Shown here piece by piece: positions 51,844 to 61,400 of a stretch of 64,000 nucleotides of DNA (position 1 is its first letter; every line of letters starts with the position of its first letter). The notes under the pieces are model-generated. The model was not told the DNA's origin. It worked only from the letters and a program-made list of their open reading frames with translations, and did no database searches. The stretch spans positions 124,001-188,000 of the forward strand of contig NZ_JAALCR010000016.1 of assembly GCF_011065895.1 (NCBI RefSeq). The letters are read 5' to 3'. The stretch is from Paludisphaera rhizosphaerae (GTDB taxonomy: Bacteria; Planctomycetota; Planctomycetia; Isosphaerales; Isosphaeraceae). Position numbers and translations under genes: made by a program.

Positions 51844-54375
51844 ATGCCCCGCCGCCGGGTCGGATCCATGATAGCGATCTGCGTGCTCGCCGCCCACGTC
51901 GGTTGCGGACGATCGACGACGCCGGTTTCGCCGCCGTCGTCACCGAAGGTCGTGCAGTCGCAACCCATCGCCGTCGAGCCGCCCGTCGCCCCGAGGCCGA
52001 TTCTCGCGATCGACCCGATCGAGATTACGATAGCGGCCGACGACCCAGGCGTGCAACTGCTGGCGATTGAGAAGTCGCCCAATGGTCAGCCGACCGACGT
52101 TCCGCCGGGCCTTTCCTGGCGGATTGAGCCGCCGGGGGTGGCGGCCGTCGACGCTTCGGGATACGTCCGTCCTGTCGCCGCCGGCAAGGCCGAGGTCGTC
52201 GCAACCATCGACGGCCGGGAGGCCCGCGCCAGGCTCGTCGTGTCGCCCCGAGAAAACAGGCCCTGGGATTTCGCCCAGGACGTCGCGCCGATTTTGACGA
52301 AAGCCGGCTGTAATACGGGCGGATGCCACGGCCGGGCCGACGGCCAGAACGGGTTCCATCTCTCGCTCTTCGGCTACGACCCGGAAGGGGACCACATCGC
52401 CCTGACCCGGGATGCCGGCCGGCGACGGGTTTCGCTGATCCAGCCCGACGCGAGCCTCATGCTCCTCAAGGCGACGGGCGAGGCCGACCACGGCGGCGGG
52501 CCTCGGCTTTCGGTTGGGTCGCAGGATTACCAGACTCTCCTCGAATGGATCCGCGCCGGGGCCCCGCAGTCCTCGGGGACGCCGCGGTCGCCGGTCGTCA
52601 AGCTTGCCGTCGAACCGCCCTCCGCCATGATGGACAGGCCAGCCGTGCGGCAGCTTCGGGTCGTCGCGGAGCACGCCGACGGCCGCCGCCGCGACGTCAC
52701 GCGCCAGGCGATTTACAAGACGCTGGACGACTCCACGGCCGTCGTCGACGCTCGCGGCCGTGCGGAACTCCTCCACCGAGGCGAGGCGGATCTCGTCGTC
52801 CGCTATGGATCGCTGGTCCAGACGACGCGGCTCGCCTCGCCCGTGAATCCGGACCTGGCGTTTGATTTCGGCAAGCTCCCACGCGAGAACCCGATCGACG
52901 CCGAATTGTTCAAGCGGCTCGAAGCACTGAAGGTCCCTCCCAGTCCTCCCGCGTCGGATGCGGCCTTTCTCCGGCGGATCACGCTCGACCTCACCGGCGG
53001 GCCACCCTCGCCGGAAGAAGTGAGAAGGTTCATCGCCGACTCCGACGCCGCCAAGCGATCGAAGCTCGTCGATCAACTGCTGGAGAGGCCCGAGTTCGTC
53101 CAGTTCTGGCGGATCAAGTTCGGCGACCTGCTCCAGATCAGCGCGGCGAGGCAGGGGAACGGCGCCTACCGATACCAGGAGTGGCTCGACGCCAAGCTCA
53201 TTGAGAACGCCCCCTGGGACGACGTCGTCCGCACGCTCCTGACGGCGCTCGGCGACCCGACCGATCGCGAGAAGGGCGGCCCCGTGAATTATGCCGCCGA
53301 CGCCCTGGAACCGACCGTGGCCGCCGAGCAGACGGCCCAGCGCTTCCTGGGCCTCCGGATGCGCTGCGCCCAGTGCCACGACCATCCCTTCGATGTCTGG
53401 ACGCAGGACGATTACTTCGGCATGGCTGCGTTCTTCGCCCGGGTCCAGCGGACCGGGCAGGGGATGATGGGCGGCATGATGATGGCGAGTCGGCCGAACA
53501 TCGGGCTGAATCCTCAAGGAGTCGTCAATCACCTTCGGACAGGCAAGCCGGCCCAACCGCGTCTCATTGACGGCAAGCCGGTCACGATCGCCGAAGGCGC
53601 GGATCCTCGCGCCACGCTCGCCGCCTGGATCACCGCCCCCGATAATCCTTACTTCGCCAGGGCCACGGCTAACTGGGTCTGGGCGCAGTTCTTCGGCAAG
53701 GGGATCGTCGACCCGCCCGACGACATGAGCCGGGCTAACCCGCCGGTTCATCCCGAGTTGCTCGACGCCCTCGCCGCTCGATTCATCGCCAGAAAGTATG
53801 ACCTGCGCGACCTGATCCGGACCATCGCGACCTCGCAAGCCTACGGGCTTTCTTCAGCCACCGTCGCGGGGAACGAGAGCGATTCGCGATGGTTCTCACA
53901 CCAGACGCCCCGACCGCTCTCGGCCCACCAGATGGCTGATGCACTGGCCCAGGCGACGGACGTTCCCAACCGATTCCCCGGCGCATCGCCGACCCGGCGG
54001 GCCATCCGCGTGACCGACCCCGGCGTCGCCAGCCCGATCCTCGACACCTTCGGCCGATGCCCGCGAACGACGGTCTGCGCCTCGGTCCAGACGCCTCCGC
54101 TCAGCCTCAAACAATCGCTCCTGCTGATCGGCGGGGACGTGGTCGAGAGCAAGGTCGGCAACCTCAACGGCTACCTGTCGTCGGCCCTCAAGCTGGAGCT
54201 GGAGCCTGAGGAACTGGTCGAGAACCTGTACTTCCGGACGCTCTGTCGGCCGCCGACGGCGGAGGAATCCTCGCGCTGGTCGGTCGAGTTGAAGCAGGCG
54301 TCATCGCTTCGCGAGGCGGCGGAGGATCTCCTCTGGGCGCTCCTCAACTCGCGTGAGTTCGCGTTCAACCATTGA
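51844..54375 (+). CDS. DUF1549/DUF1553 cytochrome-like lipoprotein
   Basis: 843 residues. A lipoprotein-type leader ends at HVGC near residue 21. Then a BIG2-like beta domain (about 50-140), a cytochrome-c-like motif CNTGGCH near residue 155 (one residue longer than CxxCH), a second beta region, the DUF1549 domain with CAQCHDHPFD near residue 509, and DUF1553 to the end (LSAHQMADAL, YLSSALK, RTLCRPPTAEE). These families occur mainly in planctomycetes and relatives, always beside a DUF1501 protein as here, 31 bases downstream. Function is unproven; haem binding and extracytoplasmic redox are likely. ATG at 51844 has GGAG upstream. Confidence 0.9.
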   Translation: MPRRRVGSMIAICVLAAHVGCGRSTTPVSPPSSPKVVQSQPIAVEPPVAPRPILAIDPIEITIAADDPGVQLLAIEKSPNGQPTDVPPGLSWRIEPPGVAAVDASGYVRPVAAGKAEVVATIDGREARARLVVSPRENRPWDFAQDVAPILTKAGCNTGGCHGRADGQNGFHLSLFGYDPEGDHIALTRDAGRRRVSLIQPDASLMLLKATGEADHGGGPRLSVGSQDYQTLLEWIRAGAPQSSGTPRSPVVKLAVEPPSAMMDRPAVRQLRVVAEHADGRRRDVTRQAIYKTLDDSTAVVDARGRAELLHRGEADLVVRYGSLVQTTRLASPVNPDLAFDFGKLPRENPIDAELFKRLEALKVPPSPPASDAAFLRRITLDLTGGPPSPEEVRRFIADSDAAKRSKLVDQLLERPEFVQFWRIKFGDLLQISAARQGNGAYRYQEWLDAKLIENAPWDDVVRTLLTALGDPTDREKGGPVNYAADALEPTVAAEQTAQRFLGLRMRCAQCHDHPFDVWTQDDYFGMAAFFARVQRTGQGMMGGMMMASRPNIGLNPQGVVNHLRTGKPAQPRLIDGKPVTIAEGADPRATLAAWITAPDNPYFARATANWVWAQFFGKGIVDPPDDMSRANPPVHPELLDALAARFIARKYDLRDLIRTIATSQAYGLSSATVAGNESDSRWFSHQTPRPLSAHQMADALAQATDVPNRFPGASPTRRAIRVTDPGVASPILDTFGRCPRTTVCASVQTPPLSLKQSLLLIGGDVVESKVGNLNGYLSSALKLELEPEELVENLYFRTLCRPPTAEESSRWSVELKQASSLREAAEDLLWALLNSREFAFNH

Positions 54376-54406
54376 TCGGATTGGTCGATTGCGGGGGAGA
54401 CTCGCC

Positions 54407-55735
54407 ATGGCTTCCAAATCGCGACCCATCGACTGCTCAGGACCCTCGCGACGAGCGATCCTGAAGGCCGGCTCGCTGGGATTTCTCGGCCTCGGCCTGG
54501 GTGACGGGCTCTGGTTGCGGGCTCTCGCCGCACCGGGGACGGCAGGGGCGGCGAAGGCGAAGAACTGCATTCTCGTCTGGCTGGCAGGCGGGGCCTCGCA
54601 CATCGACACCTTCGATCCCAAGCCCGATGCACAGGCCGACGTTCGCGGCGAGTTCAAGCCCATCGATACGGCCGTTCCGGGCGTCCAGGTCAGCGAAGTT
54701 CTCCCAAACCTGGCCAAGATCCTCGATCGTGTGACGCTGATCCGCAGCATGACCTCGCCCGAGGCCGACCACGACCGGGCCTCGCACCATATGTTGACGG
54801 GCTATCGACCTTCGCCCGCCCAGGTCTACCCGAGCTACGGCAGCGTCGTTTCCAAGTGGCGTGAGGCGAGTCGGGGGTTGCTGCCCCCCTACGTGGCGGT
54901 TCCCGATCCGCCATCCTCGTCGATGAGCGGTTATTTGACGCCCGCCTACGATCCGTTCGCCGTCTCGGGCGACCCGAATCAGGAGGGGTTCCGAGTCAGC
55001 AACCTTGCACCCCCCGATCAACTGACGTTGGAGCGTCTCCTCCGCCGCCGGGCGATGGTCAAGAGTCTGGACGAGTTCGCCCACGACGTTCCTCCGACGC
55101 CGCTGACGCGCAGCCGCGACCAGTTCGCGGATCAGGCTTACGCCTTGATGACCTCGAACGCCGCTCAGGCCGCGTTCCGCCTGACGGACGAATCGCCGGA
55201 GGTCCGTGAGAAGTACGGTCGCAACACGTTCGGCCAGTCGTGTCTGCTGGCCCGGCGGCTCGTTGAGGCCGGCGTGTCGTTCGTCACCGTCAACGACCGC
55301 GGCGCGGGGCCCTTGGGCTGGGATACGCACGCCCAGAATTTTCCGACGATCAAGAACAACCTGGCCCCGGCTCTCGACCAGGGAATTGCCGCGCTGATCG
55401 TCGATCTGGGAGAGCGTGGGCTGCTGGATGATACGCTCGTCGTCATGATGGGCGAGTTCGGCCGCACGCCAAAGATCAACGCCAACGCCGGTCGAGACCA
55501 CCACGGTCGGGCGAACAGCGTTCTCGTCGCGGGCGCAGGGATTCCTAAAGGACTGGTCCTCGGCAAGACCGATGCGAAGGGTGATTCCCCCGTCGAGAAG
55601 CCGGTGACTCCGGCCGACCTGGCTCACGTCCTTTACACGAAGCTCGGGATCAACCCTGATCACAAATACCAGGCCCCCGACGGCCGGCCGATCCGACTCG
55701 TCGAGGGCGCGACGCCTCCTCGTGAACTCATTTGA
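54407..55735 (+). CDS. DUF1501 protein, Tat-exported, sulfatase-fold
   Basis: 442 residues with a twin-arginine leader (SRRAILKAGSLGFLGLGLG). DUF1501 proteins belong to the alkaline-phosphatase/sulfatase superfamily: the metal-site-like regions here are LAGGASHIDTFDPKP, DHDRASHHMLTG, GWDTHAQNF, and GEFGRTPKIN with DHHGRAN near the C-terminus. The usual sulfatase Cys/Ser nucleophile motif is absent, so the substrate is unknown. It is the standard partner of the DUF1549/DUF1553 protein just upstream and has GGGGGAG eight bases before the ATG. Confidence 0.92.
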   Translation: MASKSRPIDCSGPSRRAILKAGSLGFLGLGLGDGLWLRALAAPGTAGAAKAKNCILVWLAGGASHIDTFDPKPDAQADVRGEFKPIDTAVPGVQVSEVLPNLAKILDRVTLIRSMTSPEADHDRASHHMLTGYRPSPAQVYPSYGSVVSKWREASRGLLPPYVAVPDPPSSSMSGYLTPAYDPFAVSGDPNQEGFRVSNLAPPDQLTLERLLRRRAMVKSLDEFAHDVPPTPLTRSRDQFADQAYALMTSNAAQAAFRLTDESPEVREKYGRNTFGQSCLLARRLVEAGVSFVTVNDRGAGPLGWDTHAQNFPTIKNNLAPALDQGIAALIVDLGERGLLDDTLVVMMGEFGRTPKINANAGRDHHGRANSVLVAGAGIPKGLVLGKTDAKGDSPVEKPVTPADLAHVLYTKLGINPDHKYQAPDGRPIRLVEGATPPRELI

Positions 55736-55738
55736 GGA

Positions 55739-56176
55739 TCAGGCGGAGCAGCAAGCGCGGCAGGCTCGCTCGCATTCACGACAGACCTCAGCGCACTTCT
55801 TGATGTGCTCGTTGTTCGAACTGTCGCAGACCTCGGCGCAGTCGCGGCAGGCGTCGGCGCAGGCCTTGTGGGCGTAGTTCGCCATGGGGCTCTTGCGGGC
55901 CATGAGCGCTGCCGTTTGCGTGCAGAAAGACTGACAGTCGTTGGTGTATGCGGCGACTTTCGCGAGCGTGGCGCCGTTCTCGGAACCGCCTTTCTGGATC
56001 TCGGCGAGGCAATGCGCCGAGACCATGTTGCAGATCGTCGCGCACCGGGCCATGGTCATCAAGTGTTCGTGTTCGGCCTTCTTCTTGTCGTCGTCGTCCC
56101 CTCTTGCGGATGAGCCGGTGGCCAGAAACCCAGCCGCACCAGCGCCGAGCAGGGTCAAAAGTTCGCGACGCTCCAT
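55739..56176 (-). CDS. Copper storage protein (Csp, four-helix bundle), Tat-exported
   Basis: 145 residues: a twin-arginine-like leader (ERRELLTLLGAGAAG) and a four-helix bundle lined with 15 cysteines, mostly in Cx(3)C and Cx(2)C spacing (RCATICNMVSAHC, KACADACRDCAEVC, KKCAEVCRECERACRACC). Csp1-type proteins store many Cu(I) ions inside the bundle; the Tat leader places this one outside the cytoplasm, as in Csp1 and not Csp3. GAGGAGG precedes the ATG. Its stop is three bases from the convergent DUF1501 stop. Confidence 0.9.
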   Translation of the reverse strand: MERRELLTLLGAGAAGFLATGSSARGDDDDKKKAEHEHLMTMARCATICNMVSAHCLAEIQKGGSENGATLAKVAAYTNDCQSFCTQTAALMARKSPMANYAHKACADACRDCAEVCDSSNNEHIKKCAEVCRECERACRACCSA

Positions 56177-56373
56177 GATTCGTCCTCCTCGAAGTCATGC
56201 TGAGGTCATCGGATGCCGGGCCGCGGCGGATGCAGCGGCCGCCGATGTTACGAGGGGAGGCAAAACCAGCGCCGAGAGGTGTGATTCGGGGGGTTGTTTC
56301 GACTCCTTTCCCCACGCCATGATGGAGGCGGGCGGTTCCCAGACGCCCAGTCACCAGGGCCGGGGAATGGGGC

Positions 56374-58410
56374 ATGTCGATCGACGCCGCTGAAGAAATC
56401 CGGGATTGGAAAGATCAGGTCGATTCACCGGATATCGACTGGAACGCCGTTGCGACGAAGGCCGAGGGGCCTGCCGGTTCGCTTCCGCTCACCGATGAGA
56501 TGCTGCGGATCTGGCCGTCGGGCGACCTCTTCGGGCTCTCGCAAAACGCCGGGATGGGCTGGCCTGCGGCCGAGACGGCCCGCGACCCGTTCCTCATCCT
56601 GAGTACTCAGGGGGGCCTTCGCGCGGAGGACGGTTCGCCGATCGCCCTGGGATACCACACTGGGCACTGGGAGATCGGCCTTCTCGTCCGGGAAGCCGCC
56701 CAGGAGTTGAAGCGGCTCGGCACGGTCCCATTCGCCGCGATGGTCTCCGACCCCTGCGACGGTCGTTCGCAGGGAACGACGGGCATGATGGACAGCCTGC
56801 CGTACCGCAACGACGCGGCGGTGGTCTTCCGTCGGCTCATCCGCTCGCTGCCGCTTCGAAAAGGAGTGCTGGGCGTCGCCACCTGCGATAAGGGGTTGCC
56901 GGCGATGATGCTCGCGCTGGCTGGGACGCCCAACCTGCCCTCGGTCCTGGTTCCCGGAGGCGTGACTCTTCCTCCTCGATCCGGTGAGGACGCCGGCAAG
57001 ATCCAGACCATCGGGGCGAGGTACGCCCACGGCGAGATCGATCTCGAGACCGCCGCCGACTACGGCTGCCGAGCCTGCGCCAGCCCGGGAGGCGGCTGTC
57101 AGTTCCTCGGCACGGCGGCGACGGCCCAGGTGGTCGGCGAGGCTCTCGGGCTGTCGCTGCCGCATTCGGCGCTCTCGCCGTCGGGTCAGCCGGTCTGGCT
57201 GGATCTTGCGAGACGGTCGGCGCGGGCCCTCGTCGGCCTGGCCCGCCACGGCTGGAGTTCGCGCCATATCCTGACCGATTCGGCCGTCCGAAACGCCATG
57301 ATCGTCCACGCGGCGGTCGGTGGTTCGACCAATCTCCTGTTGCATATCCCGGCCATCGCCCATGCGGCCGGGCTGCATCGCCCGGATGTCGTCGACTGGC
57401 ACGAGATCAACCTCAAGGTTCCCCGCCTCGTCAGCGTCCTGCCCAACGGTCCAGTGCCCCACCCAACCGTCCGGCTCTTCCTCGCGGGTGGAGTGCCGGA
57501 GGTCATGCTCCACCTCCGCGAGCTGGGCCTCCTGAACGAATCGGCTCGAACGGCGTCGGGGACGACTCTGGGCAGGCTCCTCGATTGGTGGGAATCCAGC
57601 GAGCGGCGCCATCGCTCGCGCGAGCGGCTTTATAAGGAAGACGGCGTCGACCCCGACGAGGTCGTCATGAGCCCTTCTCGGGCCCGAGAGCGGGGACTGA
57701 CGAGCACCGTGACGTTCCCTCGGGGGAATCTCGCCCCCCATGGGTCGGTCATTAAAAGCACGGCCATCGACGCCTCCGTGGTCGACTCTGACGGTGTTTA
57801 TCGCAAGCTCGGTCCGGCGCGGGTCTTCACACGGGAGCACGACGCGATCGCCGCCATTAAGGGGCAGGCGACGATCCCCATCCGCGCGGGCGACGTCATC
57901 GTTCTGATGGGTCGTGGCCCGTTGGGGGCGGGGATGGAGGAAATCTACCAGGTGACCTCTGCCCTGAAGCACCTCCCGTTCGGCAAAGAGGTGGCCGTCA
58001 TCACCGACGCCCGGTTCTCGGGGGTCTCCACGGGGGCCTGCATCGGCCACGTCAGCCCGGAGGCGCTGGCTGGCGGCCCCCTGGGGAAGGTCCGAGACGG
58101 CGATCTGATCCGGATCGTCGTCGACCGCAGGAACCTCGAAGGGGCGGTCGACATGGTTGGGACCGATGGGGAGGAGGTTGGGCCGGAGCAGGGGGCGCGG
58201 ATGCTCTCGTTAAGAGATCCTCATCCGATGCTCTCTCCCGATCCCGACCTGCCGGACGACGTTCGACTTTGGGCGGCGCTCCAGGAGGCGTCCGGAGGCG
58301 TTTGGGGCGGCTGTGTTTACGACGTGGAGTCGGTGATCCGACGGCTCGCAGCCGGGAAGGACCGAAGTTCGAGGGCCGAACCTGCCGATGATGCGGGTCG
58401 AGAGGTGTGA
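56374..58410 (+). CDS. IlvD/Edd family dehydratase, YjhG/YagF (xylonate dehydratase) type
   Basis: 678 residues, longer than housekeeping IlvD (about 560-620) and matching the YjhG/YagF sugar-acid dehydratase subfamily. Iron-sulfur cluster cysteines: [25 protein letters not shown] and [19 protein letters not shown]. Later motifs SNGGSTN-like ([11 protein letters not shown]) and [19 protein letters not shown] are conserved. Probably dehydrates an aldonic acid such as D-xylonate in an oxidative pentose pathway. No xylose genes are adjacent. Ribosome-binding site is only G-rich. Confidence 0.85.
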   Translation: MSIDAAEEIRDWKDQVDSPDIDWNAVATKAEGPAGSLPLTDEMLRIWPSGDLFGLSQNAGMGWPAAETARDPFLILSTQGGLRAEDGSPIALGYHTGHWEIGLLVREAAQELKRLGTVPFAAMVSDPCDGRSQGTTGMMDSLPYRNDAAVVFRRLIRSLPLRKGVLGVATCDKGLPAMMLALAGTPNLPSVLVPGGVTLPPRSGEDAGKIQTIGARYAHGEIDLETAADYGCRACASPGGGCQFLGTAATAQVVGEALGLSLPHSALSPSGQPVWLDLARRSARALVGLARHGWSSRHILTDSAVRNAMIVHAAVGGSTNLLLHIPAIAHAAGLHRPDVVDWHEINLKVPRLVSVLPNGPVPHPTVRLFLAGGVPEVMLHLRELGLLNESARTASGTTLGRLLDWWESSERRHRSRERLYKEDGVDPDEVVMSPSRARERGLTSTVTFPRGNLAPHGSVIKSTAIDASVVDSDGVYRKLGPARVFTREHDAIAAIKGQATIPIRAGDVIVLMGRGPLGAGMEEIYQVTSALKHLPFGKEVAVITDARFSGVSTGACIGHVSPEALAGGPLGKVRDGDLIRIVVDRRNLEGAVDMVGTDGEEVGPEQGARMLSLRDPHPMLSPDPDLPDDVRLWAALQEASGGVWGGCVYDVESVIRRLAAGKDRSSRAEPADDAGREV

Positions 58411-58648
58411 GACGAGTTGTTGCGAGAGCCTAGGACGCCAGGGGAATTGCGGGTCAATCCGGAAATTCCTCACAGACGATGCGGCCCTCGAACGATAACT
58501 AGACCACATGGACCGGTCGCGATGAGGAAGTCGCCGGAACGATCGGTCGTCTCCACTCAAACAGGATAGCGATCCCGGCGCTGGTAGGTCGGCGAGGCAG
58601 GAAAGCCCGTCGGCGTGTTCGCGCAGTTCCCAAGGAGGGGATAAGACC

Positions 58649-59305
58649 ATGTTCCGATCCGCGCGGCACCTAAGCCACAAAACCCCGCGCTGGGTTCGCG
58701 GCCTCGCGATGGGTGCTCTTACGGCCGCACTCTGCACGACTCACGTCGGCTGCGGCCTGTCGTACGTCTTCCGCAATATCTCGCCGCTGCATCCGACCGG
58801 CTGGTCGTTCGCATGGCCGATCTTCGCGTCCCAGTCTCAGCGGCTGGAACGCGACATGGAGCGTGAGGAGCACGACGGCCGCGTGCCCATTCTCGATCCC
58901 ATCCCCGGCGACTTCGCCCCGGCCGCCTGCCTCGATCCGCCGAGCGAAGCCGAGGTGTGGGACAAGGTCCCGAAGTTCAAGAACGGCTCGCCCGTCTTCT
59001 ATGAAACCCAGCGGAACAACGTCCGGTTCCTGATCGAGAAGATCGGCGAGAAGACCGATCCCTGCCGGATCTACCCGCTGGCCGGGCCCTGCCAGCTCGT
59101 GCACTGCCATTACAAGTGCACCGTCTATTACGACGAGCTGTACTGGGCGGACTACCCGATCCCGTTCAACCACGTGGATCACAAGGTCGAGGTCGTCTAT
59201 ATCGACAAGGACCACCTCCGCCGGTGCGCCGGACCGCCGGCCATCGACGCCCCGCCGGCACCGCTGCCGGTCAATCCGACGACCGGCGCCACGATGACCC
59301 ACTGA
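58649..59305 (+). CDS. Planctomycete-type lipoprotein of unknown function
   Basis: 218 residues. A long basic N-region and a hydrophobic core end in HVGC near residue 35, a probable lipobox. The body has an acidic/aromatic composition with an internal Cys cluster (PCRIYPLAGPCQLVHCHYKC) and a Pro-rich end. AAGGAGG lies ten bases before the ATG. I cannot assign a domain. A strong terminator follows. Confidence 0.75.
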   Translation: MFRSARHLSHKTPRWVRGLAMGALTAALCTTHVGCGLSYVFRNISPLHPTGWSFAWPIFASQSQRLERDMEREEHDGRVPILDPIPGDFAPAACLDPPSEAEVWDKVPKFKNGSPVFYETQRNNVRFLIEKIGEKTDPCRIYPLAGPCQLVHCHYKCTVYYDELYWADYPIPFNHVDHKVEVVYIDKDHLRRCAGPPAIDAPPAPLPVNPTTGATMTH

Positions 59306-59783
59306 TCGCCTGTCGAGATTTTCCGAAAGAATTCGAGCCGTCGCCCTGGGCGTAAATCCCGGGGCGACGGCTTGTTGCGTTGCCTATTAGATCCGACTTT
59401 GTGGTTTTGTTAGAGAATGAGCGTCACGTGATGCCTGGGTGCTACGAATCTAGATCGCGTGGCGAAGATGCGACGATGAAGTCTCAAAAGTGCATCGTCC
59501 ATCCCGTCCGTCGAAGTTCCGCAACACCTGTCTGCCGTCAGCCGCGTTCGCGGCCGGCGGCTTGAGATTGCATCGCGAACTCTCAAGCGGCTTGTGGAGC
59601 GACACCGTGAGGACCGACAAAGCCCCGTGTTCCCTCCCCGCCAGTTCGATTTTGATGACGGATCGCTTAGGGTCCATGAGGGAGGATCAGCAGGCGTCTG
59701 GGCCGTGGTCCTGTAGGAAGGACCGACCCAGCCCAAGGCGGCGTACGGGCGGCCGCTCGACGAAGCCCAAGGAGCCTCGAACG
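59306..59783. other. Intergenic region before the Ser/Thr kinase
   Basis: About 480 bases. The first 70 contain the terminator of the lipoprotein gene. The rest shows no convincing gene: small frames exist on both strands but have no domain or ribosome-binding site. The A/T-rich stretch at about 59380-59420 is the most likely promoter region. Confidence 0.5.
59336..59376 (+). terminator. Intrinsic terminator after the lipoprotein
   Basis: A 15-bp stem (59336-59350 with 59358-59372, one T-G wobble) around a 7-base loop, followed by TTGTTG. It starts 30 bases after the stop. Confidence 0.8.
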
Positions 59784-61310
59784 ATGAGTCCTCCCGTCCG
59801 GGTCGTCTGTCGTGGATGCCTGCGGAGCGTCGAGCTCGCGTCGGACGTCACGGCGCCGCAGTCGGGATCATGTCCGTTCTGCAGCCAGCCGCTCGACAGC
59901 CGGCTGGCGATGGACGGGCCGACGCATGAGCCCGATGACCTGATGGCGGCGTCGGACGACGGTGGTCCGGTCACCCGCCGATCTTCTTCGACGTGGGTCG
60001 CGACGTGGTCTCGCGGGTCGCTCGGGATGCTGGGACGGTTCCAGCTTCGGGAGCGGCTGGGGGACGGCGGCTTCGGCGAGGTCTATCTCGCCTACGATCC
60101 TCGGCTTGACCGCGACGTCGCCCTCAAAGTGCTTCGTCAGTCCAACCCCAGCGATCGGGTGATGGAGCGGTTCTTCCGCGAAGCCCGTGCCGCGGCCCGG
60201 CTGGACCATCCCAACATCGTGTCGGTCTACGATTCGGGGTTCGATCGGGGACGTTGCTGGGTCGCGTATCAGAAGGTCAGCGGCAAGCCCCTCTGGTGGT
60301 TCTTCGATCACCAACCGATCACCCCCGTCGAGGCCGCTCGCCTGCTCCGTGATCTCGCCGAGGCGGTGGACTACGCTCACAAGCATGGGGTCGTCCACCG
60401 GGACATCAAGCCGGCGAACATCCTCATCGACGACCGCGGCCGTCCTCGACTGATCGACTTCGGACTGGCCCGCCGCGCCGACCTGGATTCCAGCCTGACC
60501 AGCGACGGCGCCGTCGTCGGGACTCCCGCTTATATGAGCCCCGAACAGGCCCAGGGGTACAGCCGGCAGGTCGACGAGCGGAGCGACGTCTTCAGTCTGG
60601 GCGTGGTGCTCTTCGAGACGCTCGCCGGGCATCGGCCGGAGTCTTTGTCGACGGTCCGCACTCTGGCCAACGGTCAGGAGGGGCCCGAAACTTCCCCATC
60701 CGCCGAGGACTGGGCCGAGGTCAGTCCGGCCGTCCCCGCCGGCCTGGTCGCGATCTGCAAGAAGGCCACGGCCGAGCGTCCTGACCATCGATACCCCAGC
60801 GCCCGCGCCCTGGCCGACGACCTTGACGCCTGGCTTCGCGAGCAGGCCCGAGAAGTCGCGCCCCCGCCGGCGCCACGGCGAATGCTGTCGACCATCGCGA
60901 CCACGCTCGTTCTGGTCGCCGCCAGTCTGCTGGTTGGCTATTTCGCAGCCGTCCAGATGCAGAAGCAGCCGAAGGAGGCTCCGAAGGATGCCCCGCTCGC
61001 CCTCGCTCAACTCTCCGGAGAGCCGGGAGACGCCGGGTTGGTCGGCGATCCCTCAACAGACGCCGAGTCCGGGGAGTCGGCCTCGAAACTCGAGCGTTCC
61101 TCGCAGGCGGACGAGGGTTCGCAAGATCTGTTCGTCGCAAACCGTGGCAGCAAACTCTTTCACAGCGCGACCTGCCCCCGCTCGCATCGTGTGTCTCCCG
61201 CCAACCGGGTCGGTTTCGAGAGTTCCGAAGACGCGACCGCCGCGGGCTTCGAGCCCTGCGAATACCTTCAGCGGTCGGGGGTTGGAAGCAAGTCGACGCC
61301 CAGGCTCTGA
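59784..61310 (+). CDS. Membrane Ser/Thr protein kinase with Ada-like metal-binding tail
   Basis: 508 residues. Residues 1-40 hold a zinc-ribbon-like pair (CRGC and CPFC). A complete Hanks-type kinase follows (about 83-350): glycine loop LGDGGFGEVYLA, VALKVL, HRDIKPANIL, DFGLA, and GTPAYMSPEQ. One transmembrane segment lies at about 366-392. The extracytoplasmic tail ends in a small domain (about 449-496: FVANRGSKLFHSATCPRSHR, then GFEPCEYL) that resembles the Ada zinc-binding fold but lacks one of the usual cysteines. It may sense metal or damage signals outside the membrane. ATG at 59784 has AAGGAG nine bases upstream; hemQ follows after 90 bases. Confidence 0.85.
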   Translation: MSPPVRVVCRGCLRSVELASDVTAPQSGSCPFCSQPLDSRLAMDGPTHEPDDLMAASDDGGPVTRRSSSTWVATWSRGSLGMLGRFQLRERLGDGGFGEVYLAYDPRLDRDVALKVLRQSNPSDRVMERFFREARAAARLDHPNIVSVYDSGFDRGRCWVAYQKVSGKPLWWFFDHQPITPVEAARLLRDLAEAVDYAHKHGVVHRDIKPANILIDDRGRPRLIDFGLARRADLDSSLTSDGAVVGTPAYMSPEQAQGYSRQVDERSDVFSLGVVLFETLAGHRPESLSTVRTLANGQEGPETSPSAEDWAEVSPAVPAGLVAICKKATAERPDHRYPSARALADDLDAWLREQAREVAPPPAPRRMLSTIATTLVLVAASLLVGYFAAVQMQKQPKEAPKDAPLALAQLSGEPGDAGLVGDPSTDAESGESASKLERSSQADEGSQDLFVANRGSKLFHSATCPRSHRVSPANRVGFESSEDATAAGFEPCEYLQRSGVGSKSTPRL

Positions 61311-61400
61311 CCCGCCCTCTCCTTGCCGGTAAGCTCGCCAACGTCCTACAATCTTCGTCGGAGCGTGACGCAAAACGACGACGATTGCCGAGGACCGACG

